Of a stretch of 55,818 nucleotides of DNA, positions 30,215 through 38,075 are shown one piece after another. Each line of letters starts with the position of its first letter. Position 1 is the stretch's first letter. Source of the stretch: JALZEG01 sp046263255 (lineage in GTDB: Bacteria > Actinomycetota > CADDZG01 > WHSQ01); assembly GCA_046263255.1 (NCBI GenBank), contig JBHELD010000036.1, forward strand, positions 1-55,818. The letters run 5' to 3'. Under the pieces are notes generated by a model. It was not told the DNA's origin and did not search any database. It was given only the letters and a program-made list of their open reading frames with translations. Position numbers and translations under genes: made by a program.

Positions 30215-31387
30215 TTAGCGCTCGCAGCTGGCGCGCGACTCCACGGCCACGCACGTGTCCTCCCCTTCGCGGCCGTCGGCGGTGTCCACACCGTCTCCGG
30301 TGTCGAAGAAGTTGTCCGCTTCGTCGCCGTAGAAGTAGTCGTCCTCGTCGCTGCCGTACGCGCCCTCGATCCCGCTGACGATCGACGTCACGTCTTTCGA
30401 GACCGGGTTCTCCACGACGGCGGTGCCCGCCGCGAGGTCGATCGTCATCGAGTGGATCCCGTAGACCCTGCCGCCGTCGTAGTGGGAGACGGCCGTGAGG
30501 CGATCGAAGCCGGGCCCGCCGACGAGCGCGTCTACGCCCCACTTCATGTCGAGGACGTCGTCGCCGTGCTCGCCGAAGACGGTGTCGTCGCCGAACCCCG
30601 CGAGCAGCCTGTCGTCGCCGCCGCCGGCATAGATCGTGTCGTCGCCACCGCCGGAGGCGATGATCTGGGACGCGTCCGTGCCGTAGACGACGTCGTCGCC
30701 CAGGCCGGTGCACACGTCCTCGAACCCGCCGACGACGTCGTCGCCGAACCCCCGGGCGACGCCGGCGCGCAGGTCGACGTGGGTAGCCCGCGTCGAGCTA
30801 CCGCGAGCGAAGTAGCAGAAGTCGATCAGGTCGCGTCCTGCACCGCCGTACATCCGGTCGCTGCCGCGGTCGCCCCAGACGGTGTCGTCGCCGGCGCCGC
30901 CACGGTGCAGGTCGGAGCCGGGGCCGCCAAAGATCCAGTCCGCGCCGGGGCCCCCGAGGCCGCGGTCGGCGCCGCGGCCGCTTCGCAGGGAGTCGCCGCC
31001 GCCGCCCCCGAGCAGCGCGTCGTTCCCGATGGTGCCCTGCATGCCGTCGCCCCCCGCGCGCCCCAGGAGGACGTCGGCGCCGATCCCGCCGTCCACGTAG
31101 TCGTCGCCGGGTCCTCCCACGAGGAGATCGTCGCCCCAGTGCCCGTAGACGTCGTCGCGCCCGCGCGACCCGCAGATGACGTCGTCGCCGCCGAAGCCGT
31201 CTATCGTGTCCGCCCCGCCGAGCCCGACGATCACGTCGCGGCCCGGGCCCCCTTCGATCCAGTCGTCGCCGGCAGTCCCCACGATCGTCGCGGACCGCCC
31301 CGAGCACTGGGGGGCAGCGTCTGCGGCGGCGACTGCTGAGGGGAACAGAAGCAACGAGACGACTGCTGCCGCGGGAAGCTTCCTCAT
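30215..31387 (-). CDS. Secreted RTX-like (haemolysin-type calcium-binding repeat) protein
   Basis: 390 residues with a Sec signal peptide (about 1–24: MRKLPAAAVVSLLLFPSAVAAA). About 15 degenerate nonapeptide repeats of the GGxGxDxx(L/V/I) type fill residues 38–175 (for example GGPGRDVIVG, GGPGDDYVDG, GGAGDDTVWG) and a second block runs about 225–290. These form a calcium-stabilised parallel beta roll. There is no recognisable enzyme domain; the C-terminal 100 residues are acidic with Cys pairs. Unlike Gram-negative RTX proteins it has a signal peptide and no type I exporter nearby, as usual for monoderm relatives. ATG at 31387 follows GAAGGAG. Likely a cell-surface or matrix protein. Confidence 0.88.
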   Translation of the reverse strand: MRKLPAAAVVSLLLFPSAVAAADAAPQCSGRSATIVGTAGDDWIEGGPGRDVIVGLGGADTIDGFGGDDVICGSRGRDDVYGHWGDDLLVGGPGDDYVDGGIGADVLLGRAGGDGMQGTIGNDALLGGGGGDSLRSGRGADRGLGGPGADWIFGGPGSDLHRGGAGDDTVWGDRGSDRMYGGAGRDLIDFCYFARGSSTRATHVDLRAGVARGFGDDVVGGFEDVCTGLGDDVVYGTDASQIIASGGGDDTIYAGGGDDRLLAGFGDDTVFGEHGDDVLDMKWGVDALVGGPGFDRLTAVSHYDGGRVYGIHSMTIDLAAGTAVVENPVSKDVTSIVSGIEGAYGSDEDDYFYGDEADNFFDTGDGVDTADGREGEDTCVAVESRASCER

Positions 31388-31488
31388 CGCCGGCTCCTTC
31401 GGACGAACGCGGGCTTCGTCGAGCTTGGACGACGCCGGGGCCGGCGTCCGCTCAGTCCTTTACAGAACGAGCGTGCGACGCGCGGACC
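31388..31488 (-). promoter_or_regulatory. Upstream region of the RTX-like gene
   Basis: 101 bp between the dtd stop and the RTX-like start. On the minus strand it includes TGTAAAGGACTGAG near the middle and a strong Shine-Dalgarno at the end. I cannot assign a promoter class. Confidence 0.25.
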
Positions 31489-31938
31489 TCAGAACGTCTT
31501 GTCGGAATCGAGCAGGATCGTCACGGGGCCCGCGTTCACGAGCTCCACGTCCATCATCGCCCCGAACTCGCCGGCCGCCGTCGTGACGCCGAGGCTCCGG
31601 AACGCCGCCACCACGTCCTCGTAGAGCGCCTCGGCCTCCGGCCCCTGCGCGGCCCGTATGAACGACGGGCGCCGGCCCTTGCGAGCGTCGCCGTAGAGAG
31701 TGAACTGGGAGACGACCAGCCCCTCGCCGCCGACCTCGAGCAGCGACAGGTTCATCTTGCCGTCGGCGTCGTTGAAGATGCGCAGGTTCGCGACCTTCTC
31801 CGCGAGCCACGCGGCCTCGGCCGCGCCGTCCGGCGGCGCGATCCCAAGCAGCACGACGACTCCGGCGCCGCACTGGCCGACGTGGCGGTCGCCGACGGTG
31901 ACCTGCGCCCGCGCGACCCGCTGGACGACCGCCCTCAT
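31489..31938 (-). CDS. dtd: D-aminoacyl-tRNA deacylase
   Basis: 149 residues. Removes D-amino acids (and glycine mischarged on tRNA-Ala) from tRNA. Family motifs: MRAVVQRVARAQVTVG at the N terminus, LLGIAPPDG, LRIFNDADGKMNLSLLEV, the active-site SQFTLYGDARKGRRPSF, and the cross-subunit NAGPVTI. ATG at 31938 overlaps the PBP stop by ATGA. It is the last gene of the rel–pbp–dtd run. Confidence 0.96.
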   Translation of the reverse strand: MRAVVQRVARAQVTVGDRHVGQCGAGVVVLLGIAPPDGAAEAAWLAEKVANLRIFNDADGKMNLSLLEVGGEGLVVSQFTLYGDARKGRRPSFIRAAQGPEAEALYEDVVAAFRSLGVTTAAGEFGAMMDVELVNAGPVTILLDSDKTF

Positions 31939-33665
31939 GGCGCGAGCGGGAGCGTCGCCTGCAGGATCGCCCGCGCCAGCGGGGCCGCGACCCGGCCCCC
32001 GATCCCGCCGAGCTCCGCCACCACCGCGACCGCGAGCTTCGGGTCGTCCGCCGGCGCGAACGCGACGAACCACGCGTGGTTCAGCCGCTTGCCGGCGACG
32101 TCGACCTCTGCCGTTCCGGTCTTCCCCGCGACTCGCACGCCGGGGATCCGCGCCGCCGTCCCCGTCCCGCCCTCGACGACGTCCTCCATCAGACGTGTCA
32201 TCGTCGCGGCGGTCTTGCGCGACACCACCCGCCCGGCCGAGGGCCGCACGTGCATGGAGACGCGCGGCTCCATCCTGCGTCCGCCGTTCGCGATCGTCGC
32301 GGCGACGGTCGCCATCTGCAGCGGCGTGGCGAGCACCTGCGCCTGGCCTATCGACCCCCACATCACGTCCCCTTCGTCCTCCGGCCGCGGGAACGACGAC
32401 GTCGCGGCGCCGAGCGCCATCTCCGGCGGCCGGTTGAAGCCGAACGCGCGCGCGTAGCGCGTGAGGCGCTTCCCCCCGAGGTCTTCCGCGATCTGCGCGA
32501 ACGCAGTGTTGACGCTGAACTTCACGGCGGTCGCGAAGTCGAGCGCGCCGAACTCTCCCGACTCGAAGTTGCGGACGCCCTTGTACTCCGCCGGCCCCGT
32601 GAGGCGGGTGCCGGGTCGCACGACCCCGGCCTCGAGGGCCGCGGCCCCCGTCATGACCTTGAGCGAGGACCCCGGGGGGTAGAGCCCGGAGAGCGCGCGG
32701 TTGAAGGGCCGCACGCCCCGCGCCCCCACGTAGTCGGCCGGGTCGAGCTCGGCCGACGAGACCACCGCGAGCAGGTCGCCGGTCGACGGGTCGAGCACGA
32801 CCGCCCCCCCGGTCGTCGCGCCGTAGGCGGCCGCGGCGGCGGCCTGGACGCGCATGTCGAGCGTCGTCTTGACCGCCCGGCCGGGGTCCGGGCGTCTCCT
32901 CACGAGCGTGTGCAGCGACCGCGAGCCGCGGACGACGTCGAGCCGGAGCCCGGAGTCGCCGGCGAGGCGCTCGTCGAACGCGGCCTCCAGCCCGGACGCG
33001 CCGGCGAGGTCGCCCGCCCGGTAGAGGTCCGACCCGGCCGCCTGCGCGCGCGTCAGCGCGCCCACGTGACCGACCGTGCTGCCGGCCGACGAGCCGAACG
33101 GGTAGGTGCGGTGCCCCGCGCCTCCGCGGGCGAGCACGCGCCCGCGCCGGTCGAGGATCGGCGCGCGCCTCGGCCGGCGGTACGACAGCTCGATCCCCGT
33201 GGCGCGCTCGAAGCCCGGCCACATCGCGTCGCGCTCCCACGCGACCTTCCAATCGCCGCGGGCGTACGTCATCTCCAGGGCCCCCGCCAGCGGTAGCTCG
33301 CCCTCCGACCCGCCGACGGAGTAGACGATCTCGTAGCCGGCCGTCGCGGAAGGAGGTGGGGGCGACGCGCCGCCGGCGTGGTCCTCCGTCTCGCCCTCCT
33401 CGACCTCTCCCAGCGTCACCTCGAACTCGACCGGGCCGTGCAGCGCCTCGCGGAAGAACCGCTTGAAGCCTTCCACGGGCTCGACCAGCATCTCCGCCAT
33501 CGCGTCCGTGTCGCGGTCGTTCCACGCCTCGACGAACGCCTCCGCCGGGGGCTGCGCGGAGGGCAGGTCCGGCTCGTCGGCCGCGGGGGTGCAGCCGGCG
33601 ACCAGGAGCGCCGTCGCGCAGCAGGACGCGACGGTGCCGAGGGGGCCGTGGAAGCGGAAGGTCAC
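31935..33665 (-). CDS. Class B penicillin-binding protein with MecA_N-like domain and lipobox
   Basis: 576 residues. D,D-transpeptidase that cross-links peptidoglycan outside the membrane. The N terminus has a lipobox LLVAGC with the lipid-attachment Cys25 instead of a plain membrane helix. Then come an NTF2-like MecA_N domain (about 35–155, FVEAWNDRDTDAMAEML), a dimerisation domain (RAPILDRRGRVLARG) and a transpeptidase with Ser333-x2-Lys336 (PGSSLK), SVN (384–386) and KTGT (515–518). The layout matches Bacillus PBP3 (PbpC) and PBP2a-type low-affinity enzymes; drug affinity cannot be judged. GTG at 33665, 10 nt after the rel stop. Confidence 0.92.
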   Translation of the reverse strand: MTFRFHGPLGTVASCCATALLVAGCTPAADEPDLPSAQPPAEAFVEAWNDRDTDAMAEMLVEPVEGFKRFFREALHGPVEFEVTLGEVEEGETEDHAGGASPPPPSATAGYEIVYSVGGSEGELPLAGALEMTYARGDWKVAWERDAMWPGFERATGIELSYRRPRRAPILDRRGRVLARGGAGHRTYPFGSSAGSTVGHVGALTRAQAAGSDLYRAGDLAGASGLEAAFDERLAGDSGLRLDVVRGSRSLHTLVRRRPDPGRAVKTTLDMRVQAAAAAAYGATTGGAVVLDPSTGDLLAVVSSAELDPADYVGARGVRPFNRALSGLYPPGSSLKVMTGAAALEAGVVRPGTRLTGPAEYKGVRNFESGEFGALDFATAVKFSVNTAFAQIAEDLGGKRLTRYARAFGFNRPPEMALGAATSSFPRPEDEGDVMWGSIGQAQVLATPLQMATVAATIANGGRRMEPRVSMHVRPSAGRVVSRKTAATMTRLMEDVVEGGTGTAARIPGVRVAGKTGTAEVDVAGKRLNHAWFVAFAPADDPKLAVAVVAELGGIGGRVAAPLARAILQATLPLAP

Positions 33666-33675
33666 TGCGGAACGG

Positions 33676-35982
33676 TCAGGTGCGCGCCGAGGAAGGCACC
33701 GTCCGGTACGCGTCGAACACGGAGTCGACCCGCCGCACGCTCTGTATCACGTGCTCGAGGTGCGACGGGTCCGCGAGCTCGAAGGTGAACAGCAGCGTCG
33801 CGATCCCGTCGCGGCCCGTGCGCGTGGCCGACGAGACGATGTGGATCCCGTGGTCGGAGATCGCCGTCGTGACGTCGCGCAGCAGCTTCGTGCGGTCGAG
33901 CGCCTCGATCTGGATGCTGACGATGAACGTGCCTTGCTGCCGGTCGTCCCACCAAACCTTCGCGATCCTCCCCTCGTCCGGCGCCTGCAGCGCCTTAGCG
34001 TTCGGGCAGTCGTCCCGGTGGACCGATACCCCCCGGCCCCTGGTGAGGAAACCCACGATGGGATCGCCCGGCACCGGCGTGCAGCAGCGAGCCAGCCGCA
34101 CCAGCAGGTCGTCCACGCCCTCCACGATCACGCCCTTCCCGCGCGGCTTGCGCGCGCGGCGGCGCTGCGGGAGCTCGACGACCTCGTCCGCCGGCTCTTG
34201 CTCCTGGGGCTGGAACAGCCGGATCACCCGCGTCGTGATCGTCTGGGGCGACAGGTGGCCGGCGCCGACCGCGACGAACATCCCCTCGAGGTCCGGGTAC
34301 TTCAGCTCGTCGGAGATCCGCTGCAACAGGTCGCTCTTGGTGATCTTGTCGACCGGAAGCCCCTGCTTGCGCATCGCCGCGGAGAGCGCGTCGCGGCCCT
34401 GGGCGAGCGCGTCCTCGCGCCGCTCGCGCGCGAAGTGCTGGCGGATCTTGTTCCGGGCGCGGGGCGTCTTGACGAGCTGCAGCCAGTCGCGCGACGGGGC
34501 GGCGGGGCCCTTCGTCGTGATGATCTGGACGCTGTCACCCGAGCTGAGCTCGTAGCCGAGCGGCACGATGCGGCCGTTCACGTGCGCGCCGACCGTCCGG
34601 TGGCCGACCTCCGTGTGGATCGAGTACGCGAAGTCGACGGGAGTCGCGCCGCGCGGGAGCTCGACGACGTCGCCCTTCGGCGTGAAGGCGAAGACCTCGT
34701 CGGCGTAGAGGTCGATCTTGAGGGACTCCATGAACTCCTTGGGGTCCGCCGACTCCTTCTGCCAGTCCATCATCCGCTGCAGCCACGCGAGGTCGTCCTC
34801 GGAGACCTTGCCGCGGCGCTGCTCCTTGTAGAGCCAGTGCGCGGCGATCCCGAACTCCGCGGCGCGGTGCATCGCCTCGGTGCGGATCTGGATCTCCATC
34901 ACGCGCCCCGCGGGGCCCAGCACGGTCGTGTGGAGCGACTGGTACATGTTGAACTTGGGCATCGCGATGTAGTCCTTGAACCGGCCCGGGACCGGCGTGA
35001 AGAGCGTGTGGAGCGCGCCGAGCGCGCCGTAGCAGTCCTTCACGGTCTCGACCACGACGCGGATGCCGACGAGGTCGAAGATCTCCTCGAACTGCTTGCC
35101 GCGCAGCACGACCTTCTCGTAGATCGCATAGAGGTTCTTGGGCCGCCCGAAGACGTCTGCTTTGATCTTGACGTCCCTCAGCTTGTCGAGGATCTGCTCG
35201 CAGACCTCGTCGAGGACCCTCTCACGCTCGGGCTGCCGCTGCTGCACCAGCCCCTCGATCTCCGCGTACCGCTTCGGGTGGAGCGTCTGGAACGACAGGT
35301 CCTCGAGCTCCCACTTGACGGCGTACATCCCGAGGCGATGCGCCAGCGGCGCGTAGATCTCGAGGGTCTCGAGCGCGATCAGCTCGCGTTTGCCCGGCGC
35401 GAGCGGCGCGAGCGTCTGCATGTTGTGGAGGCGGTCCGCGATCTTGATCAGCAGGACGCGCACGTCCTTTGCCGTGGCGACGATCATCTTCCGGAGGTTC
35501 TCGGCGCGCCCGTGCTCGGCGGAGCGGAAGCGGATCTTCTCGAGCTTCGTGACGCCGTCGATGAGCTGTGCCACGTCGAAGCCGAGCTCGGTCTCGACCT
35601 CCGGCAGCGTCAGCTGCGTGTCCTCGACCGCGTCGTGCAGCAGCCCGGCAGCCACCGTCGTGTCGTCGAGCCCGAGCTTCGCCAGCGACAGCGCGACCCC
35701 GACCGGATGGGTGATGAACGGATCGCCCGACTTCCTCATCTGCCCCGCGTGCGCCGCCTCGGCGATCTCGTACGCCCGCTCGACGATCTTGAAGTCGCCC
35801 TTCGGCCGCCGCGCCTTCATCTCACGCAGGATCGTCTCGAGAGCGGGATCGACCTGCGCCTTCGGGGGGCGTACCTTCTTCAGGACGGCTTTGACGCCGC
35901 GGGGATGCGCGGGCTGAGAGGCCGGCGCGCTCGCCGGCTGCGTCGCGGCGGTTCGTTCGGACGGGGCAGCCATCCCGTCCAT
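33676..35982 (-). CDS. rel: Bifunctional (p)ppGpp synthetase/hydrolase
   Basis: 768 residues from the ATG at 35982 (a second ATG at 35973 is equally plausible; neither has a clear ribosome site). Makes and degrades (p)ppGpp in the stringent response. Domains: HD hydrolase (HPVGVALSLAKLGLDDTTVAAG then LLHDAVEDT; KIADRLHNM), synthetase (GRPKNLYAIYEKV, RFKDYIAMPKFNMYQSLHTTV with the basic RxKD motif of bifunctional enzymes, EIQIRTEAMHRAAEFG), TGS (VDFAYSIHTEVGHRTVGAHVNG), a Cys-containing zinc-finger region (RCCTPVPGD, HRDDC) and C-terminal ACT. The N terminus is an Ala/Pro-rich extension. It follows a DUF7662-like gene by 8 nt. Confidence 0.97.
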   Translation of the reverse strand: MDGMAAPSERTAATQPASAPASQPAHPRGVKAVLKKVRPPKAQVDPALETILREMKARRPKGDFKIVERAYEIAEAAHAGQMRKSGDPFITHPVGVALSLAKLGLDDTTVAAGLLHDAVEDTQLTLPEVETELGFDVAQLIDGVTKLEKIRFRSAEHGRAENLRKMIVATAKDVRVLLIKIADRLHNMQTLAPLAPGKRELIALETLEIYAPLAHRLGMYAVKWELEDLSFQTLHPKRYAEIEGLVQQRQPERERVLDEVCEQILDKLRDVKIKADVFGRPKNLYAIYEKVVLRGKQFEEIFDLVGIRVVVETVKDCYGALGALHTLFTPVPGRFKDYIAMPKFNMYQSLHTTVLGPAGRVMEIQIRTEAMHRAAEFGIAAHWLYKEQRRGKVSEDDLAWLQRMMDWQKESADPKEFMESLKIDLYADEVFAFTPKGDVVELPRGATPVDFAYSIHTEVGHRTVGAHVNGRIVPLGYELSSGDSVQIITTKGPAAPSRDWLQLVKTPRARNKIRQHFARERREDALAQGRDALSAAMRKQGLPVDKITKSDLLQRISDELKYPDLEGMFVAVGAGHLSPQTITTRVIRLFQPQEQEPADEVVELPQRRRARKPRGKGVIVEGVDDLLVRLARCCTPVPGDPIVGFLTRGRGVSVHRDDCPNAKALQAPDEGRIAKVWWDDRQQGTFIVSIQIEALDRTKLLRDVTTAISDHGIHIVSSATRTGRDGIATLLFTFELADPSHLEHVIQSVRRVDSVFDAYRTVPSSART

Positions 35983-35990
35983 TGTCGCGT

Positions 35991-36287
35991 CTATCGGGCG
36001 GCTTCGGCGTCCCCGCTTCTGACGAACAGGACGCTGGCGCGCGCCCCGCCCATGCGCGCCACCTCCCATCCGGCGGTCAGCCACGCCCGGCTGTGCATCC
36101 TCTTCGGGTCGTTCCGCCACCACGAGGGGAAGCGGGCGTTCGCCGGGAGCTCCTCGTCGACCAGGTCCGCGATCTCTCCGATGGACAGCTCGATCGCGTC
36201 GGTGTCCGGCGGCTGCGATGCGAGGAACGCGGCGAGCCGGATGTAGCTGAGCGAGCGGCGCCTGGACGGGCCCTCTGGGGCAGTCAT
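35991..36287 (-). CDS. Small DUF7662-like protein
   Basis: 98 residues. The pattern Y-x2-L…FLASQ, LSIGEIADLVDEELPANAR, WWRNDPKRMHSRAWLTAGWEV and VLFVR resembles the DUF7662 family, small winged-helix-like proteins often found as N-terminal modules of restriction or phage-associated proteins. The assignment is from memory of the pattern. ATG at 36287; TAG at 35991, 8 nt upstream of rel. Conserved Trp pairs and basic residues would suit DNA binding, but that is inference. It probably shares a promoter with rel, in the 89-bp gap to apt. Confidence 0.72.
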   Translation of the reverse strand: MTAPEGPSRRRSLSYIRLAAFLASQPPDTDAIELSIGEIADLVDEELPANARFPSWWRNDPKRMHSRAWLTAGWEVARMGGARASVLFVRSGDAEAAR

Positions 36288-36376
36288 CGCGACCGAGCGT
36301 AGGGGGTGGTGCCCGGTCCCGACAGTAGGTAGGTGCTTATGTCCCTTTTGCGGGCGCGGCGAGGTCGCGCGGCCGA

Positions 36377-36907
36377 TCAGTACGAGATGATGCTCAGGTA
36401 CTCGTAGTTGGCGAGACGTGCCCGCCCGTCGAGGAACGTGAGCTCCATGATCGTCGCGATCCCCGCGACCTTCCCGCCGCACCGCTCGACGAGCGACGCG
36501 GTCGCGGCGGCCGTGCCTCCGGTCGCCAGCACGTCGTCCACCACCAGGACCCGCTCTCCCGGCTCGACGGCGTCGCGGTGCATCTCGAGGTGGTCGACGC
36601 CGTACTCCAGCTCGTATTCCTGCGCCTCGACCTCCCACGGCAGCTTGCCGCTCTTGCGGACGGGGATCAGCCCGGCCGTGAAGCGGTAGGCGAGGGGGGC
36701 CGCGATCATGAACCCGCGCGCTTCGATGCCGACGACCTTGTCGATCTCGTCGCGGTCGAACTCGTGCGCGATCGCGTCGATCGTGTAGGCGAAGGCGCGC
36801 TTGTTCGCGAGCAGCGGCGTGATGTCCTTGAAGACGACGCCCGGCTTCGGGAAGTCGGGGATGTCGCGAATGTGCTCCTTCAGCCAGTCGTGGTCCCGCG
36901 GGGGCAC
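36377..36907 (-). CDS. apt: Adenine phosphoribosyltransferase
   Basis: 176 residues. Salvages adenine to AMP using PRPP. Motifs: IRDIPDFPKPGVVFKDITPLL at the N terminus, GIEARGFMIAAPLAYR, VRKSGKLPWEVEAQEY, and the PRPP loop VLVVDDVLATGGTAAA. GTG at 36907 has AGGAGG 7 nt upstream, which decides the start. It follows secF by 19 nt; secD–secF–apt–rel is conserved in Actinobacteria. Confidence 0.97.
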   Translation of the reverse strand: MPPRDHDWLKEHIRDIPDFPKPGVVFKDITPLLANKRAFAYTIDAIAHEFDRDEIDKVVGIEARGFMIAAPLAYRFTAGLIPVRKSGKLPWEVEAQEYELEYGVDHLEMHRDAVEPGERVLVVDDVLATGGTAAATASLVERCGGKVAGIATIMELTFLDGRARLANYEYLSIISY

Positions 36908-36926
36908 CGTGTCCCTCCTCTGGTCG

Positions 36927-38075
36927 TCAGCGGCGCTTGCGGCGTTTGGCCTTCTTGGTCCCGGCACGCGCCCGCGGCGGCGCCGTTCCGGTAGGGACCG
37001 GGCGGGAGGGAACGCTCCCCGCGGTCCCGGCCGCGGGCGACAGCACCTCGGGCTTGCGCGGCGGCGCCGCACCGGCGCGTTGAGCCTCGCGCAGCTTCTT
37101 CTCGCGGACGTTGCGGTAGCGGGGCTCTCGCTCCTTCATGATCGACAGCACGGGAGTCGCGATGAAAATCGAGGAGTAGGTCCCGCCCAGGATCCCGACG
37201 AAGAGCGCCAGCGCCAGGTCCTTCAGCGTCGCGGCCCCTGCGAGCCCGGCGCCCACGAACAGCAGCGCGGCGACCGGGATCAGCGTCGTGAGCGAAGTGT
37301 TCAGCGACCGCGCGAACACCTGGTTCATCGCCAGGTTCGCCGCGTCCTGGTACGTCATCCTGCCCGTCCCCGCGTACGCGTCGGCGTCCTCCTCGACCTT
37401 GTCGAAGACGACGACGGTGTCGTACAGGGAATATCCGAGGATCGTCAGGATCGCGATGACCGTCGACGGCGTGACCTCGAACCCGACGAGCGAGTACGCC
37501 CCGGCCGTGATGAAGAGGTCGTGGACCAACGCGATGATCGCGGCGAACCCCATCTTCCAGTCGAAGCGCCACGAGATGAACGCGAGGATGACGAACAGGA
37601 AGATCACGAGGGCGCGGATGGCCTTGTCGGTGATCTCGCCGCCCCACTTGCTGCCGATGCGCTGGCTGTCGGTCTCCTCGACGGTAGCGCCCACGGTCTC
37701 GCTCACCGCGTTGACCACGCTCTGCTGGACCTCGGGGTCGTCGATCTGAGCGGTCTGGACGATCACGTTGCGCTCGTCGCCCTCGGTCGACTCCTCGACC
37801 TGGATCTGCGCGCCGCCGGCCCCGAGCTCCCCGAGCGCGTCGCGCACCTCCGCTATCACCTCGTTGTCGTCGAGGTCGGCCGCCGGCCCGTCGTCCGCTA
37901 TGGGAGCCTGGACGGCGACGCCCCCCTCGAACTCGATCCCGTAGTCGAAGCCGCGGACGACCATCGAGACGAGGCACACCATGATCACGACGCCGGATAT
38001 CGCGAACCAGAGGTTGCGCCGGCCGATGAAGTCGACCCTGGTCTCACCCCGGTAGAGGCGCCCGAGCGCGCTCAC
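36927..38075 (-). CDS. secF: Protein-export membrane protein SecF
   Basis: 382 residues. Partner of SecD in the Sec translocon accessory complex that uses the proton gradient to finish export. N-terminal helix with the FIGRRNLWFAISG region, DYGIEFEGGVAVQ in the first extracytoplasmic loop, and the RND-like membrane block (ITDKAIRALVIFLFVILAF; IAILTILGYSLYDTVVVFDKV; RSLNTSLTTLIPVAALL). The C-terminal tail is basic and Pro-rich, ending KKAKRRKRR. GTG at 38075 overlaps the secD stop (GTGA), a sign of coupled synthesis. Confidence 0.97.
   Translation of the reverse strand: MSALGRLYRGETRVDFIGRRNLWFAISGVVIMVCLVSMVVRGFDYGIEFEGGVAVQAPIADDGPAADLDDNEVIAEVRDALGELGAGGAQIQVEESTEGDERNVIVQTAQIDDPEVQQSVVNAVSETVGATVEETDSQRIGSKWGGEITDKAIRALVIFLFVILAFISWRFDWKMGFAAIIALVHDLFITAGAYSLVGFEVTPSTVIAILTILGYSLYDTVVVFDKVEEDADAYAGTGRMTYQDAANLAMNQVFARSLNTSLTTLIPVAALLFVGAGLAGAATLKDLALALFVGILGGTYSSIFIATPVLSIMKEREPRYRNVREKKLREAQRAGAAPPRKPEVLSPAAGTAGSVPSRPVPTGTAPPRARAGTKKAKRRKRR

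Noticed and set aside
30215..31387. CRISPR or DNA satellite in the repetitive gene
   Set aside because: Repeats are in-frame glycine-aspartate codon patterns of a beta-roll protein, not equal spaced direct repeats with unique spacers.
35988..35996. CCGATAG sequence just upstream of rel resembling the pilus -10 motif
   Set aside because: It is the end of the upstream coding sequence, has no -35 at proper spacing, and rel is probably co-transcribed with that gene.
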